Notes: generated by a model not told the origin, from the letters alone. A stretch of DNA of 64,000 bases from Actinobacillus capsulatus DSM 19761 (GCF_000374285.1 NZ_KB893939.1:1-64000), one strand, 5' to 3'. Numbered from the stretch's first letter, positions 27,448-39,597 are shown. Numbers and translations are program-made.

Positions 27448-28728
27448 TTATTTAGTCAAATACGGTGACCAAGCAGGAAACTTAAATTGTCCACCTGCTC
27501 CCGGCAAGTTAGCTTTGAAACGGCCATCTGCGGACACCAATTGTAGCACTTTGCTCGTACCTTTGGTAGAGCTATAAATAACCATAATACCATTTGGCGA
27601 AATACTTGGACTCTCATCTAAGAAAGTTGAACTCAATACTTCCGTGCCACCCGAAGTGAGATCGCGTTTCACAACCTTATCACCAGCAATCATGATTAAA
27701 TTCTTACCATCAGATGAAACTTTAGCGTTATAGCTACCGCTTCCACCCATTGGGCTCGCGCCGCCACCTGATGAACTCATTCTATACACTTGCGGAGAAC
27801 CAGCACGGTCTGAAGTGAAGTAAATCGTACTTCCATCCGGAGACCAACTTGGTTCTGTATTATTACCTGCATTAGCAGTTAATTTTGATGGTTTACCACC
27901 ATTTGCACTAACAACATAAATGTCTAACTCACCGTCTTGGTTCGATGCGAATGCAATACGAGAACCATCCGGAGAAAATGCCGGTGCACCGTTATGCCCA
28001 CGTAATGCCGCTACAACACGACGAGAACCTGAACGTAAATCATGCACAACAACCTGTGCTTTTTTATTTTCAAACGTTACATAAGCTAAACGGCTACCGT
28101 CCGGAGACCATTCCGGCGACATTAACGGTTCTCTACTTTTCACAACAGTGAAGGCATTATAACCGTCATAATCTGAAACACGTAATTCGTAAGACGATAC
28201 ACCACGTTGTACAACGTACGCAATTTTTGTTCTGAAAGCACCACGAATTTGCGTAATTTTTTCAAATACCTGGTCACTTACCGTATGCGCACCTTGACGA
28301 ATTTGTGCTGCCGGTACATTAAATGAACCTTGCGCTAAAACTGCTGCCGGATTACTTAATGTATCAACTAATTGATAAGCAACGTTATAACCACCACCGG
28401 TAGGTGTCACTTGCCCTACAACCACGCTATCAACACCAATATCCGTCCATTGTTGCGAATTAACTTCTGCAACTGAACCCGGTTGAGCCGGTAACTTCGC
28501 TTGTTCAATCGGTGTAAACTTACCGCTATTACGTAAATCGTCCGAAATGATTTGTCCTATATCCGCAGGTACACCACCATTCGCTTTAAATGGAACAACT
28601 GCAATAGGTTGCGCCATACTTACACCTTCATCAACAGAAATCACCACATCTGATTCAGCCGTTACTGCATTGCTAAAAAAGAGGGCGATGACAGTGATAA
28701 CACTCGTAAAACGAGATTTTAATTTCAT
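27448..28728 (-). CDS. tolB: Tol-Pal system periplasmic protein TolB
   Basis: 426 residues with an N-terminal signal peptide ([15 protein letters not shown], cleavage before ESDVVISV). An N-terminal alpha/beta domain binds TolA. The six-bladed beta propeller that binds Pal follows, shown by repeated [24 protein letters not shown] and [12 protein letters not shown] blocks. It lies between tolA (17 bp) and pal (24 bp). Confidence 0.96.
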   Translation of the reverse strand: MKLKSRFTSVITVIALFFSNAVTAESDVVISVDEGVSMAQPIAVVPFKANGGVPADIGQIISDDLRNSGKFTPIEQAKLPAQPGSVAEVNSQQWTDIGVDSVVVGQVTPTGGGYNVAYQLVDTLSNPAAVLAQGSFNVPAAQIRQGAHTVSDQVFEKITQIRGAFRTKIAYVVQRGVSSYELRVSDYDGYNAFTVVKSREPLMSPEWSPDGSRLAYVTFENKKAQVVVHDLRSGSRRVVAALRGHNGAPAFSPDGSRIAFASNQDGELDIYVVSANGGKPSKLTANAGNNTEPSWSPDGSTIYFTSDRAGSPQVYRMSSSGGGASPMGGSGSYNAKVSSDGKNLIMIAGDKVVKRDLTSGGTEVLSSTFLDESPSISPNGIMVIYSSTKGTSKVLQLVSADGRFKANLPGAGGQFKFPAWSPYLTK

Positions 28729-28745
28729 TGTTAACCTCTTGGTTG

Positions 28746-29975
28746 TTATAAAACTTTTAAACCAAACTTAATAATTGGAGATTTATATTTATTATAAATC
28801 TCTTCATTTGGAGCTCTCGGAACATTTCTTGCCGAGGTAATTGCAGCTACTGCCGCTCGACAAATATCATCCGGACCGGATAATACCTGATGGCTTGTGA
28901 TATTACCTGCCGGATCAATCGAAATTTTCACTTGGCATTCTCGCCCACTAAAGCTTGGATCAACACGATAGGTTCGCGCCAATTTTTTCTTAATTAGCTG
29001 TTCATAACCTGTATCAGCTACGCCTTTTCCATCACTGATACCTTTCGAGTTACCATTACCTTGTGAACCCGCAGTATTTTTATTACCGCCTTTACTCGAA
29101 CCACCACCAATATCTCCACCACTTAAGAAATCATCAAGGGCTTTATTATTTTTGGCTTGAGCTGCTTTGGCTGCTACATCCGCTTTAACCTTCGCTTCTG
29201 CGGCTGCTTTCGCTTTAGCTTCTTTTTCTGCTTTAGCCTTAGCTTCTTTCTCCGCTTTTAGTTTCGCTTCCTTTTCAGCTTTTTCTTTAGCTTCTTTCTC
29301 TGCTTTAACTTTGGCTTCTTTTTCCGCTTTTAGTTTCGCCTCTTTTTCCGCTTTTAATTTTGCTTCTTTCTCGGCCTGTTTTTGCTCTTCAAGTTTTTTC
29401 TGCTGTTCAGCTTTTTTCTGAGCTTCTTTTGCTTTCTTCTCTTCCTCAGCTGCTTTTGCTGCCGCTTCTAAGTTTCTAGCCTCTGCTTCAGCTCTTAAGC
29501 GAGCAGCCTCCGCTGCTTTTTTACGAGTAGCTTCTTCCGCTTGCTCTTTTTTAAGCTGCTCTTGCTGACGTTGCTGCTCAGCTTTTTGGCGCTGTTCCTC
29601 TTCACGTTGCTCTTCTTGTTTTTTGCGTTCTTCAATCATTGCAACACGTTGCTGCTCTTTTGCCTGTTCTTCAGCAATTTCTTGAGGCGTCGGTTCTTCT
29701 ACTACTTCTTCATGTTTTGGTTTTTCTTGTTCCGCCACCTTCGGCTGTGCACTGCCTTTTTTGTCTGATTTTAAGAGTCCGTACTCGGCAGCAACCTGCC
29801 CAGTATCAACCATAACAGCTTCAAACTCTTCACCTGTACCACCGCTACCGCCGGCTGCTTCTTCTAGCGTAGTCTTGGTAAAAAATGAACCAAGTAGAAG
29901 CAATCCAATCAACAATGCATGTAATAGGACTGAAACTATAACCGCCAGTTCTAGTCTGTCGTCTTTAGATTTCAC
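28746..29975 (-). CDS. tolA: Cell-envelope integrity protein TolA
   Basis: 409 residues in three parts. A single N-terminal membrane helix ([20 protein letters not shown]) contacts TolQ-TolR. A long Ala/Lys/Glu-rich helix follows from about 90 to 290, with near-identical KAEKEAK units in tandem. The C-terminal domain carries the conserved Cys pair (GRECQVKIS and PDDICRAAV) and binds TolB and Pal. The repeated DNA of the middle part may expand or contract between strains. It is energised by TolQR and needed for outer-membrane constriction at division. Confidence 0.95.
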   Translation of the reverse strand: MKSKDDRLELAVIVSVLLHALLIGLLLLGSFFTKTTLEEAAGGSGGTGEEFEAVMVDTGQVAAEYGLLKSDKKGSAQPKVAEQEKPKHEEVVEEPTPQEIAEEQAKEQQRVAMIEERKKQEEQREEEQRQKAEQQRQQEQLKKEQAEEATRKKAAEAARLRAEAEARNLEAAAKAAEEEKKAKEAQKKAEQQKKLEEQKQAEKEAKLKAEKEAKLKAEKEAKVKAEKEAKEKAEKEAKLKAEKEAKAKAEKEAKAKAAAEAKVKADVAAKAAQAKNNKALDDFLSGGDIGGGSSKGGNKNTAGSQGNGNSKGISDGKGVADTGYEQLIKKKLARTYRVDPSFSGRECQVKISIDPAGNITSHQVLSGPDDICRAAVAAITSARNVPRAPNEEIYNKYKSPIIKFGLKVL

Positions 29976-29990
29976 ACGTTATCCTTATTA

Positions 29991-30431
29991 CTATTTGCCT
30001 TGGGTCATTAACCCAGCATTTTTAATACCCGCATCTTTTAAAAGAACAATTCCTTTAATAACTTCTTCATAAGGAATATCTTTCTCTGCCGCCACAAGGA
30101 AAAGAGTATTCGGATCTTTCTGGAATGCTTCACCGGCATACGCAACAACTTCTTGCTCACCTAACGCTTCCTGTCCGCTACTCCCTTGTACAAAGTTACC
30201 GTCAATTTTTAATTTATATAGACCGACATCCGCAACTTGCAAAATGACGGGAGTTTTATCTTCATTAGATACCGATTGACTATGTTTATCTTCTGGTAAA
30301 TTAACCTCAACGCTTTGGCTGATAACCGGTGCGGTTGCCATAAAGATAAGTAATAGTACAAGCAATACGTCCAAAAATGGCACAATATTGATTTCAGATT
30401 TAATGTCATTACGTTTACGACGGTAAGACAT
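29991..30431 (-). CDS. tolR: Tol-Pal system protein TolR
   Basis: 146 residues of the ExbD/TolR family. One N-terminal membrane helix (IVPFLDVLLVLLLIFMATAP) includes the conserved Asp used in proton transfer (FLDVLLVLL). The rest is periplasmic, ending in the C-terminal amphipathic region KDAGIKNAGLMTQ. It works with TolQ as the proton-driven motor acting on TolA. Confidence 0.96.
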   Translation of the reverse strand: MSYRRKRNDIKSEINIVPFLDVLLVLLLIFMATAPVISQSVEVNLPEDKHSQSVSNEDKTPVILQVADVGLYKLKIDGNFVQGSSGQEALGEQEVVAYAGEAFQKDPNTLFLVAAEKDIPYEEVIKGIVLLKDAGIKNAGLMTQGK

Positions 30432-30509
30432 ATTTTCCTCTTATACATTAGTGAATAAAAGATCTGACCATATTAAGCGGTCAGATCTCGTGAATTTTTT
30501 ACTACTCGC

Positions 30510-31190
30510 TTATTTTTTAGAAAACGCTTGGCGATGTAAAATAGTAGTAAATTCATCAATAAAATTAGCATAATCTTGTTCTAGTTTATTTACACGTAAA
30601 CTTAAACGATTGTATGCCATAACTGCTGGAATTGCAGCGAATAATCCGATTGCTGTTGCAATCAAAGCTTCCGCAATACCCGGAGCAACTGATTGTAAGG
30701 TTGCCTGTTTTACTGCACTTAAGCCCATAAATGAGTGCATAATCCCCCATACCGTACCGAATAAACCGATATAAGGACTGATTGAACCTACTGTTCCTAA
30801 AAATGGAATGTAGCTTTCTAAATTTTCAATTTCACGGTTTAACGCTAAGTTCATCGCTCGGCTAGAACCTTTCATGGTCGCTTCAGGCGCATCCGAGTTT
30901 ACTTGCTGTAAACGCATATACTCTTTAAAACCAGCATAGAAAATTTGCTCTGAACCGGTCAAGCCATTACGACGATTTTCTAAACCTTCATGTAAGCGAT
31001 GTAAATCTTCACCTGACCAGAATTTATTTTCAAACGCTAACGCATCTTTCTTTGCCGCTGTTAAAATACGGCTACGTTGAATAATGACAGCCCAAGATAA
31101 AATTGAGAACATGATTAAGATTAAAATAACAATCTTAACAACGATACTTGCCTGCATAAACAGCGAAACAAGGTTAAAATCAGTTTCCAT
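30510..31190 (-). CDS. tolQ: Tol-Pal system protein TolQ
   Basis: 226 residues of the MotA/TolQ/ExbB family with three membrane segments: about 12-35 ([18 protein letters not shown]), 135-155 and 168-190. [19 protein letters not shown] and [20 protein letters not shown] are the family core. It forms the pentameric stator around TolR. It lies 36 bp after ybgC, and an uptake signal sits in the gap before tolR. Confidence 0.96.
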   Translation of the reverse strand: METDFNLVSLFMQASIVVKIVILILIMFSILSWAVIIQRSRILTAAKKDALAFENKFWSGEDLHRLHEGLENRRNGLTGSEQIFYAGFKEYMRLQQVNSDAPEATMKGSSRAMNLALNREIENLESYIPFLGTVGSISPYIGLFGTVWGIMHSFMGLSAVKQATLQSVAPGIAEALIATAIGLFAAIPAVMAYNRLSLRVNKLEQDYANFIDEFTTILHRQAFSKK

Positions 31191-31226
31191 TTAATAGAAC
31201 TCCGAATAAGTAATTTGTTTAAAAAA

Positions 31227-31622
31227 TTAGACCGCTTGTAGTGCCTGACGTATATCATCAGGGATCCCCACAGGCTTCATTTTTGTTAAATCAACACTTG
31301 CAACGGTGACTTTTGCTTCACTTAAACAAATATCATCACGCCATAATTGTTGTTGAAATACAATCGTTGCTTTTTTTAACTCAGTTACGACTGTTTCGAC
31401 CCTGAGTAAATCATCTAAACGAGCAGGAATTTTATAATCAATTTCTAATTTTTTTACGACAAAAGCAAATGAGCCGGCCAATAATTGTTGCTGAGAGAAA
31501 CCTACTTGGCGTAAATACTCTGTGCGTGCACGCTCAAAAAAACAGATGTAATTTGCATGGTAAACCACGCCTCCGGCATCCGTATCTTCATAATAAACTC
31601 TAATCGGGAAATTCATTTGCAT
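31227..31622 (-). CDS. ybgC: Acyl-CoA thioesterase YbgC (tol-pal associated)
   Basis: Hot-dog fold thioesterase of about 131 residues. The signature YYEDTDAGGVVYHANYICFFE includes the catalytic Asp. LDDLLRVETVVTELKKATIVF follows the family. The frame runs back to a TTG at 31637; ATG codons at 31622 and 31616 are likelier starts, neither with a strong ribosome site. YbgC acts on short acyl-CoA or acyl-ACP and always travels with tolQRAB-pal. It follows ybgE after about 130 bp. Confidence 0.9.
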   Translation of the reverse strand: MQMNFPIRVYYEDTDAGGVVYHANYICFFERARTEYLRQVGFSQQQLLAGSFAFVVKKLEIDYKIPARLDDLLRVETVVTELKKATIVFQQQLWRDDICLSEAKVTVASVDLTKMKPVGIPDDIRQALQAV

Positions 31623-31766
31623 TCCAATATTCGTCAAAATGAAAAACGCCCAAAAATTAGGCGTAAATTGCGTGCTATTTTAGAGAGAGAAAAATGGTTG
31701 TGCAATAGGGAAATGAAAATATTTTTTTATAAAAAAATTAATAAAAAAGCGTAAGAAATCTTACGC

Positions 31767-32057
31767 CTATCTTAATGAAATTAAATAACTCAATGAACTA
31801 ATGACAATTAAATAGCCTGTTATAGGTAAAAAGACTAGACGCCAAATCGCACTTTGAATTTCAAAGCCAATTCCATGAATCCACAAAATGGCCATGCCAT
31901 AGAAGGCTAATATCGCTAAATAAGGGATATGCCCACCAAAATGCTGGGCAAATAGATTAGCATTCAGCAATATCATTGCAAATAGCACACCGGCAAGAAT
32001 AAAAGAAAGGGCCTTTAGCCAGCCCTTTCTTGTTAAATTATAGAGCGAATGAATCAT
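31767..32057 (-). CDS. ybgE: Cyd operon protein YbgE
   Basis: 96 residues with three hydrophobic segments. The placement directly after cydX, and the pattern LYNLTRKGWLKALSFILAG, match YbgE of the cydABX-ybgE-ybgC cluster. The start ATG 32057 lies 11 bases after the cydX stop, and the AGGA before it overlaps that stop, suggesting coupling. Function is unproven; it may aid assembly of cytochrome bd. Confidence 0.85.
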   Translation of the reverse strand: MIHSLYNLTRKGWLKALSFILAGVLFAMILLNANLFAQHFGGHIPYLAILAFYGMAILWIHGIGFEIQSAIWRLVFLPITGYLIVISSLSYLISLR

Positions 32058-32068
32058 TCACTATAATC

Positions 32069-32167
32069 CTATTCGTCAAATTTGCCTGTTTTCTCAATGC
32101 TAACAGTAATTACCGTTGCAAAAAGAATCGCAAGTAAAACGCCTAATACCCAAGTTACATAAAACAT
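32069..32167 (-). CDS. cydX: Cytochrome bd oxidase small subunit CydX
   Basis: A 32-residue protein starting MFYVTWVLGVLLAILFATVI: one membrane helix with the conserved early Trp, then a charged tail ending KFDE. AAGGAGAT sits at ideal distance before ATG 32167. CydX is a structural subunit that stabilises the haem b595/d site of cytochrome bd in E. coli. Position between cydB and ybgE is the standard one. It is too short for common gene-finding cut-offs. Confidence 0.93.
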   Translation of the reverse strand: MFYVTWVLGVLLAILFATVITVSIEKTGKFDE

Positions 32168-32179
32168 CTGTTTATCTCC

Positions 32180-33316
32180 TTAGTATGCACTTGCTTTGTT
32201 ATCTTCTAAGTATTTAGCATCTAAGCGACCATACATTTTGATGTATGACCAAATAGTATAAGCTAATACTAAAGGCACAAAGATACACGCAACAACTAAC
32301 ATTACTGTTAATGTATATTGACTTGCTGTTGAATCCCAAACCGTTAAGCTCATTTCTGGGTGAGAAATTGACGGCATAATAAATGGGAACATAGATACAG
32401 CTGCAGTAACAATAACCCCAACAAGCATAATTGATGATGAGAAGAATGCTAAGCCGGAACGATTCACTTTAGAAGTAACAATCGTTAACAATGCACCTAA
32501 TACCGCTAATGCAGGAACAACCCATAATACCGGCATCTCAGCAAAATTTCTGAACCATGCTGCACTTTCAACCGCTACAGTTTTATTAGTTAAGAATGAT
32601 TGTGCATTGTGGTCTAAATCGCTTGTGATCACAAAGCCATCTTTAAACGATAACCAAACACCTGCTAATACAAACGCAACTAATACGACTGCCGCAGTAA
32701 CTTGAGCGGTTGCTCTCGCACGGTTACGTAAATCACCGGTCGTTTTCATTTGTAACCATGTCGCACCTTGTGTAGTTAACATCATTAAGCTTACTACACC
32801 ACATAATAATGCGAACGGATTTAATAAACCGAAGAATGAACCTGTATATACTACTTGGTTAAGGTTATTAAATTCGAATGGTGCGCCTTGTAATAAATTA
32901 CCGAATGCGACACCGAAAATTAATGACGGAACAAAACCACCGACAAATAAACCCCAGTCCCAAGCATTACGCCATTTCTGGCTATCTACTTTAGCACGAT
33001 ATTCAAAACCTACCGGACGGAAAAATAACGCCGCTAGCACTAGAATCATCGCTAAATAGAAACCGGAGAATGATGTCGCATAAACCGTAGGCCATGCCGC
33101 AAAGATCGCACCACCGGCTGTTAATAACCATACTTGGTTACCATCCCAGTGAGGAGCAATAGTATTAATCATTACTCGACGTTCAACATTACTTTTACCA
33201 ACCACCGGTAATAATGTTAATACGCCCATATCAAAACCGTCTGTAATCGCAAAGCCGATTAGCAATACGACAATCAGAATCCACCAAATAAAGCGGAGAA
33301 TTTCATAATCGATCAT
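32180..33316 (-). CDS. cydB: Cytochrome bd ubiquinol oxidase subunit II
   Basis: 378 residues (E. coli CydB has 379) with eight or nine membrane helices. The start YEILRFIWWILIVVLLIGFA, then ITDGFDMGVLTLLP, is a CydB signature; NTIAPHWDGNQVWLLTAGGA is equally typical. It pairs with CydA to form the high-affinity quinol oxidase used at low oxygen. It lies 12 bp after cydA. Confidence 0.97.
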   Translation of the reverse strand: MIDYEILRFIWWILIVVLLIGFAITDGFDMGVLTLLPVVGKSNVERRVMINTIAPHWDGNQVWLLTAGGAIFAAWPTVYATSFSGFYLAMILVLAALFFRPVGFEYRAKVDSQKWRNAWDWGLFVGGFVPSLIFGVAFGNLLQGAPFEFNNLNQVVYTGSFFGLLNPFALLCGVVSLMMLTTQGATWLQMKTTGDLRNRARATAQVTAAVVLVAFVLAGVWLSFKDGFVITSDLDHNAQSFLTNKTVAVESAAWFRNFAEMPVLWVVPALAVLGALLTIVTSKVNRSGLAFFSSSIMLVGVIVTAAVSMFPFIMPSISHPEMSLTVWDSTASQYTLTVMLVVACIFVPLVLAYTIWSYIKMYGRLDAKYLEDNKASAY

Positions 33317-33328
33317 TGTACACTCCTA

Positions 33329-34879
33329 TTATTTTGTAGATTGTTCAAAATGATAACGACCAGTCTTTAATGCACTTGGACCAAGTCTGCTATATTTAAA
33401 CATTAAATACATCTCAACCACGAGGAAGATAGTATATAAGCCGCAAAGTAAACCGATTGAGATCCAAAGATCTGTCGTCGTTAATGCAGAATTAGATACG
33501 CCTGTCGGTAATACTTCATAAATTGCCCAAGGTTGACGACCATACTCTGCTAAGAACCAACCGGACTCAATTGCAATCCATGGAAGAGGAATACTCCATA
33601 ACATTGCTCTTAAGAATAAACGGTTTTTGCCAACGGTACCACGTACGTTTTGGAAGAATGCGAAACCAATTAATAGAAGCATCAAACCACCAGAAACCAT
33701 CATTACTCGGAATGCCCAGAATGTTGGACCAACATTAGGAATGGTGCTCGCCGCAGCTTTTTGGATTTGCTCTTCAGTTGCATCAACTACATTCGGTGTA
33801 TATTGTTTAAGTAATAAACCGAAACCTAAGTCTTTTTGTACTGCTTTGAATGCTTCTTTTTCTTCTGCAGTATAGTTACCCGCACGTAATTTTTCGAGTA
33901 ACGCATATGCTTGAATACCGGTACGAACACGTTGTTCGTTGATTGCACGAATATCTTTTAAACCTTTAATTTCAGTATCAAAAGAACGTGTTGCAATAAT
34001 ACCTGCCATATATGGAATATGAATTGAGAATTCATTTTTCATTTCAGCAGTATTAGGAATTACAAATGCATTCCATGCCGCTGGGGCAGGTTGAGTTTCA
34101 AACTCACCTTCCATTGCCGCTAATTTAGTAGGTTGTGCTTTACCGATTTCGTAACCTGATTCATCACCCATAATTAATACGGCAAGAATCGCCATTAAAC
34201 CAAAGCTTGCGCCTACTGAGAATGAACGTTTTGCAAAACCGAGATCCTGACCTTTTAAGATATAGTAAGCACTAATACCTAATACAAATACCGCACCACA
34301 AGTATAACCTGCTGTTACCGTATGTAAGAATTTAGATTGTGTCACAGGGTTTAATACGAGATCAGAGAAACTTACAAGTTCCATTCGCATTGTTTCGAAG
34401 TTAAATTCAGAACCAACCGGATTCTGCATCCAACCATTCGCAACAAGGATCCATAACGCTGAGAAGTTAGAACCGAACGCAACCGCATAAGTCGCAAGTA
34501 AATGTTTACCTTTTGATAAACGATCCCAACCGAAGAAGAATAAACCAATGAAAGTTGACTCTAAGAAGAACGCCATTAAGCCTTCAATTGCTAATGGAGC
34601 ACCAAAGATATCGCCCACATAGTGAGAATAATATGACCAGTTCATACCAAACTGGAATTCCATCGTAATACCAGTTGTTACGCCAAGGGCAAAGTTAATA
34701 CCGAATAACTTACCCCAGAATTTAGTCATATCTTTATAGACTTCTTTTCCTGTCGTTACATAAAGTGTTTCCATTACAACGAGAACGAAAGAAAGACCTA
34801 ATGTTAACGGCACAAATAAGAAGTGATAGAGTGCAGTTAAAGCAAACTGCAAGCGCGAGAGTTCAACAACGTCTAACAT
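33329..34879 (-). CDS. cydA: Cytochrome bd ubiquinol oxidase subunit I
   Basis: 516 residues; carries all three haems. The axial His of haem b595 is in [17 protein letters not shown] near residue 18. [20 protein letters not shown] and [20 protein letters not shown] are also present. The Q loop region (about 250-385) is of the long type, as in E. coli. AGAGGT lies before ATG 34879. It is the first gene of cydABX-ybgE and probably responds to oxygen, although no strong FNR or ArcA box is seen near its promoter. Confidence 0.97.
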   Translation of the reverse strand: MLDVVELSRLQFALTALYHFLFVPLTLGLSFVLVVMETLYVTTGKEVYKDMTKFWGKLFGINFALGVTTGITMEFQFGMNWSYYSHYVGDIFGAPLAIEGLMAFFLESTFIGLFFFGWDRLSKGKHLLATYAVAFGSNFSALWILVANGWMQNPVGSEFNFETMRMELVSFSDLVLNPVTQSKFLHTVTAGYTCGAVFVLGISAYYILKGQDLGFAKRSFSVGASFGLMAILAVLIMGDESGYEIGKAQPTKLAAMEGEFETQPAPAAWNAFVIPNTAEMKNEFSIHIPYMAGIIATRSFDTEIKGLKDIRAINEQRVRTGIQAYALLEKLRAGNYTAEEKEAFKAVQKDLGFGLLLKQYTPNVVDATEEQIQKAAASTIPNVGPTFWAFRVMMVSGGLMLLLIGFAFFQNVRGTVGKNRLFLRAMLWSIPLPWIAIESGWFLAEYGRQPWAIYEVLPTGVSNSALTTTDLWISIGLLCGLYTIFLVVEMYLMFKYSRLGPSALKTGRYHFEQSTK

Positions 34880-35338
34880 CTCAGACCTCTTATAAAGTAT
34901 AATAAAATTTATTTATAGATTATTCTGAATACGAATAATCACCCCAACAAAATTTTGACCTAAAACAACCATATAACCACAAATAGGTATATGCTTTTTT
35001 AAAATCTACATTCCATTCTACCTTGAATTTAATAAATTAAAAATAGTCGATTTGTTACATCGATCACATTTCTAGCCAAAACTTTGAAACAATGTTAAAA
35101 GTTAGATTATTTTCACTCATATTTTTATAACTTTTCCTTAGCATCCCTACCTTTTATGGAGTATGTCTTTCTACACTTTTATGATTAGTTTTGATATTGG
35201 TCAAATAAAATGATCGAAAAGATCCAAAAAATTTGCTATTTAATAATGACTTTTATTTCTTGTTTGTTATAATCGAAAAAATCCGAACTATGCGCCAAAC
35301 GATAGTTTTTAACTATAATTGAAAAAGGTAAAACCATA
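34880..35338. promoter_or_regulatory. Divergent upstream region of cydA and a small exported protein gene
   Basis: A 459-bp gene-free stretch. TTGATATTGGTCAA (35191-35204) resembles an FNR box (TTGATNNNNATCAA) with one mismatch. TGTTACATCGATCACA (35053-35068) resembles a CRP site with one mismatch. TATACT near 34905 may be a cydA -10, and TATAAT (35268-35273) a good -10 for the plus-strand gene. Neither box sits at a standard activator position, so these are leads only. Confidence 0.4.
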
Positions 35339-35671
35339 ATGTTAAAAAAAGTTCTTATTTCAACTTTCGCTAGCTTCATACTGGCATTCACAGCACAAAC
35401 AGCGATGGCAGAGGTGAAAACTTCTTCACTTTCTATGGCAAGACCTTCTGTCAATCAAAGATTGCCAACACAATGCCAAAGAATGTTTAGTGTTGCAGAT
35501 AAACTTGTTTCCGATGCGGAAAAACAACCCGGTACACATACCCAAGTTGCTAAAATGAAAAGTAAGTTATCTTCTACAAGACAACAAATCCTAAAAATGG
35601 AAACTGAAATGCAACAAAAAAGTTGTAATAAAGGTTTAACTGCTTTAAACACACTGAAACAAAAACATTAA
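35339..35671 (+). CDS. Small exported protein, DUF5339-like
   Basis: 110 residues. A signal peptide MLKKVLISTFASFILAFTAQ continues to TAMA with cleavage before EVKTSS. The mature part is about 85 residues, helical and Lys/Gln-rich, with two Cys (PTQCQRMFSV and KSCNKGL) that could form a disulfide. The spacing Cys, about 50 residues with QVAKMKSKL, Cys resembles the DUF5339 family of Pasteurellaceae; this is from memory of the pattern and is not proven. TATAAT (35268-35273) is a probable -10, and a strong terminator follows. Confidence 0.7.
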   Translation: MLKKVLISTFASFILAFTAQTAMAEVKTSSLSMARPSVNQRLPTQCQRMFSVADKLVSDAEKQPGTHTQVAKMKSKLSSTRQQILKMETEMQQKSCNKGLTALNTLKQKH

Positions 35672-35694
35672 TCGTTTAGCCCTGAATTATTTAC

Positions 35695-35730
35695 CCGAGC
35701 ATTGATTACTAAAAAGATGCTCGGTTTTTT
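35695..35730 (+). terminator. Rho-independent terminator
   Basis: CCGAGCAT (35695-35702) pairs with ATGCTCGG (35717-35724), then six T. It ends the small exported protein transcript. Confidence 0.85.
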
Positions 35731-35782
35731 ATTGCTTTTAATTTGTAAAAAAATCAGAAAATTTGACCGCTTGTAAGGCGTA

Positions 35783-35817
35783 AAAAAACTCTGGGAAAAT
35801 TTCCCAGAGTTTTTTTA
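35783..35817. terminator. groSL terminator (bidirectional)
   Basis: ACTCTGGGAAA pairs with TTTCCCAGAGT around position 35800, with seven A on the left and seven T on the right, so it can end transcripts from either strand. It lies 20 bases after the groL stop. Confidence 0.85.
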
Positions 35818-35836
35818 TGTCAGCTGGAGGGATGAA

Positions 35837-37489
<1,653 letters not shown>

Positions 37490-37543
37490 CTATAAATTAT
37501 TTATTCAATTTGCAAAAAATTAGTGAAAACTGACCGCTTATCA

Positions 37544-37834
37544 CTACTCTACGATTGCTAAAATATCGTTTTCAGAAAGAATTAACACTTCTTCACCGTC
37601 AATTTTTTCTGATTTCACACCATAACCTTCGTTGAAGATAACAACATCACCAACTTTTACCGCTAATGCTTGTACAGAACCATTATCTAACAAACGACCT
37701 GTACCAACTGCAATTACTTTACCGCGAGTAGATTTTGTTGCCGCTGAGCCGGTTAAAACGATACCGCCTGCCGAACGTGTTTCTACTTCTTCACGTTTTA
37801 AAATTACTTTATCGTGTAATGGACGAAGAGCCAT
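37544..37834 (-). CDS. groS: Co-chaperonin GroES (10 kDa)
   Basis: 96 residues starting [20 protein letters not shown]. The mobile loop is [21 protein letters not shown] precedes ATG 37834. The frame is open to 37870, but the extra residues are not GroES-like. It caps GroEL. A sigma-32-type promoter lies 64 to 91 bases upstream of the ATG. Confidence 0.97.
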   Translation of the reverse strand: MALRPLHDKVILKREEVETRSAGGIVLTGSAATKSTRGKVIAVGTGRLLDNGSVQALAVKVGDVVIFNEGYGVKSEKIDGEEVLILSENDILAIVE

Positions 37835-37897
37835 TGTCTGTTTCCTTCTATTAATCTGTAAAAATTTCACACGCAGAATTGCGTGCAGCGATAACTA

Positions 37898-37925
37898 ACA
37901 TTGGGACAAATTCTCCGCTTTCAAG
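37898..37925 (-). promoter_or_regulatory. Sigma-32 heat-shock promoter of groSL
   Basis: On the minus strand CTTGAAA (37925-37919), 13 bp, then CCCAATGT (37905-37898). This fits the RpoH consensus CTTGAAA-N13/14-CCCCATNT with one mismatch. The start would be near 37890. No CIRCE element is present. Confidence 0.8.
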
Positions 37926-38014
37926 TTACTTTTACAAAATTTTATGCAAAAATAACTACTTTCGGCTGATTTTTAAGCAAAAAAAGAGCCTCTCGAATGA
38001 AATGCTCTTTTTCA

Positions 38015-38413
38015 TTAGCTTTCTAATTTTAAGCGTTGAACTAAACGGTTATTTGCCAGCGGAAATTCGCTCTCATCCAAATCCGCCTGAGCGACCCAAA
38101 ATCCTTCTTGCCCTTCACGCCCAAACGGTTCACCAACCCATTCTTCCACTAAATAGAAGAAAAACTCAATCACTTTGGTCGGATAATCAAAACGGAACGA
38201 TTCATAAGGGAAAGCACTTAATACGTGAATCCCAATTTCTTCTTCCAACTCACGTTTTAATGCCTCTTCCGGCGTTTCTCCCATATCCACTTTACCGCCG
38301 GGAAATTCCAACGCTTGCGCAAAATCTTGCCCTTCGAGCCTTTGGGTTAAATAAATCTGTCCAAATTCATTGCGGATAATGCCTGCAGCGACTTGGATTG
38401 TGGGCTTATTCAT
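38015..38413 (-). CDS. mutT: 8-oxo-dGTP diphosphatase MutT
   Basis: 132 residues from ATG 38413. The Nudix box GGKVDMGETPEEALKRELEE has its full pattern. The opening KPTIQVAAGIIRNEFGQIYL followed by TQRLEG is MutT-like, and length matches E. coli MutT (129). It removes 8-oxo-dGTP from the nucleotide pool. CAAGGA lies before the ATG, which overlaps the stop of the upstream glycosyltransferase gene as ATGA. An expected link to secA (secM-secA-mutT in many gamma-proteobacteria) is kept, with two glycosyltransferase genes inserted between. Confidence 0.92.
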   Translation of the reverse strand: MNKPTIQVAAGIIRNEFGQIYLTQRLEGQDFAQALEFPGGKVDMGETPEEALKRELEEEIGIHVLSAFPYESFRFDYPTKVIEFFFYLVEEWVGEPFGREGQEGFWVAQADLDESEFPLANNRLVQRLKLES

Positions 38414-39597
38414 GTATTTTCCTTGAGAACTTGTTGTAATTGTTGTTGGATATTTTTTATCACAGATTGCCAAGTAAGACTAGCCTCTTGGCGAAAAAGT
38501 TTCACACTGTCATACCATGGGCTATCTTGTCGTGCCAACAACCAGCGAAAATCAGGGTGATAACTCAGCATAATCCACGTCGGTTTGCCCATTGCAGCAG
38601 CCAAATGGGCGACAGACGTATCAACGCTGATCACAAGATCCATTTGGGCGATTAGCGCCGCAGTATCAGAGAAATCGTCAATATCTCGCTGCCAAATATG
38701 CAAATTTTCGAATAAATCAGACCGCTTATTATCCGCTTCGTTTAGCTCTTTTTGCAAACAATGGAAATCAGCATCTAACGCAAATAACTGTGAAAACAGC
38801 TCAAAAGGCAAACTGCGAGAAGCGTTTCGATTATGTTTTGTCGATCCTGACCAAACCACACCGATTTTCAAGCGTTTTAGCGTACTACAAGCGGTTATTT
38901 TTGTATGCCATTTTGCAAGAAACTCCGGTTGCGCTTGTAAGTAACCGCTTGAATAAGGAATATTTTCAAGCGTGCTACCAAGCACTAAAGGCGCACTTAA
39001 CATCGGTAAGTGGTATGCCAGCCCCGTAATTTGTCCGCCGTTTTGCATTGTTTCAATACCGTATTGCGCCAAATTATAATTGAGTAAATTTTCAATGCCA
39101 CTATGATTAAGTACCACCACATTTAAGCCTTGACGTTTCATTTCCAAGGCATAACGCACAAACTGAATGTTATCGCCAAATCCCTGCTCCACGTGAAACA
39201 GGATTTTAGCATCACCGATATTTTCTCCTCGCCATTGCGGAATATTAATTTCCAGCGGTTCAAAAGCAGGCAAACCGGTTTGCCAACGCCATTCGTAAGC
39301 TTGCCAGCCTTGCGGATAATCACCTAACAAGTTATGTAACATCGCTTTATTACACCAAGCAATAGCATAATTTGGCGCAAGTTCGACTGCTTTATTCGCA
39401 TCTTTTAACGCTAATTGGTAAAGTCCCAAGTTTTGTAAGACCGTGCAACGATTGTGATATAGCACCGCTTTATCCGACAATAAACGGATAATCTCATCGT
39501 ATTTTCTTAAAATCACCAGCCATTCAAATGGTGTCGCAGCACTGTCCTGCTCTTCTACCAATAAAGCGAGATATTGTTCAAACGTCATTTCAGCCAT
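38410..39597 (-). CDS. TPR-containing glycosyltransferase (GT9-like), paralogue 2
   Basis: 395 residues. The N-terminal third holds TPR-like helices (LYHNRCTVLQNLGLYQLALK, then ANKAVELAPNYAIAWCNKA). The rest resembles the ADP-heptose/GT-B glycosyltransferase fold: VEQGFGDNIQFVRYALE, a Lys-rich KIGVVWSGSTKHNRN strand, and the donor-site stretch VISVDTSVAHLAAAMGKPTW. It is clearly homologous along its length to the gene at 39590-40789, with which it overlaps by 8 bases. A role in glycosylating surface sugars or proteins is inferred; donor and acceptor are unknown. Confidence 0.72.
   Translation of the reverse strand: MAEMTFEQYLALLVEEQDSAATPFEWLVILRKYDEIIRLLSDKAVLYHNRCTVLQNLGLYQLALKDANKAVELAPNYAIAWCNKAMLHNLLGDYPQGWQAYEWRWQTGLPAFEPLEINIPQWRGENIGDAKILFHVEQGFGDNIQFVRYALEMKRQGLNVVVLNHSGIENLLNYNLAQYGIETMQNGGQITGLAYHLPMLSAPLVLGSTLENIPYSSGYLQAQPEFLAKWHTKITACSTLKRLKIGVVWSGSTKHNRNASRSLPFELFSQLFALDADFHCLQKELNEADNKRSDLFENLHIWQRDIDDFSDTAALIAQMDLVISVDTSVAHLAAAMGKPTWIMLSYHPDFRWLLARQDSPWYDSVKLFRQEASLTWQSVIKNIQQQLQQVLKENT

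Noticed and set aside
29167-29421. Open frame opposite tolA rich in Ala, Phe and Ser
   Set aside because: It is the antisense reading of the repetitive KAEKEAK coding region, with no ribosome site; a low-complexity shadow.
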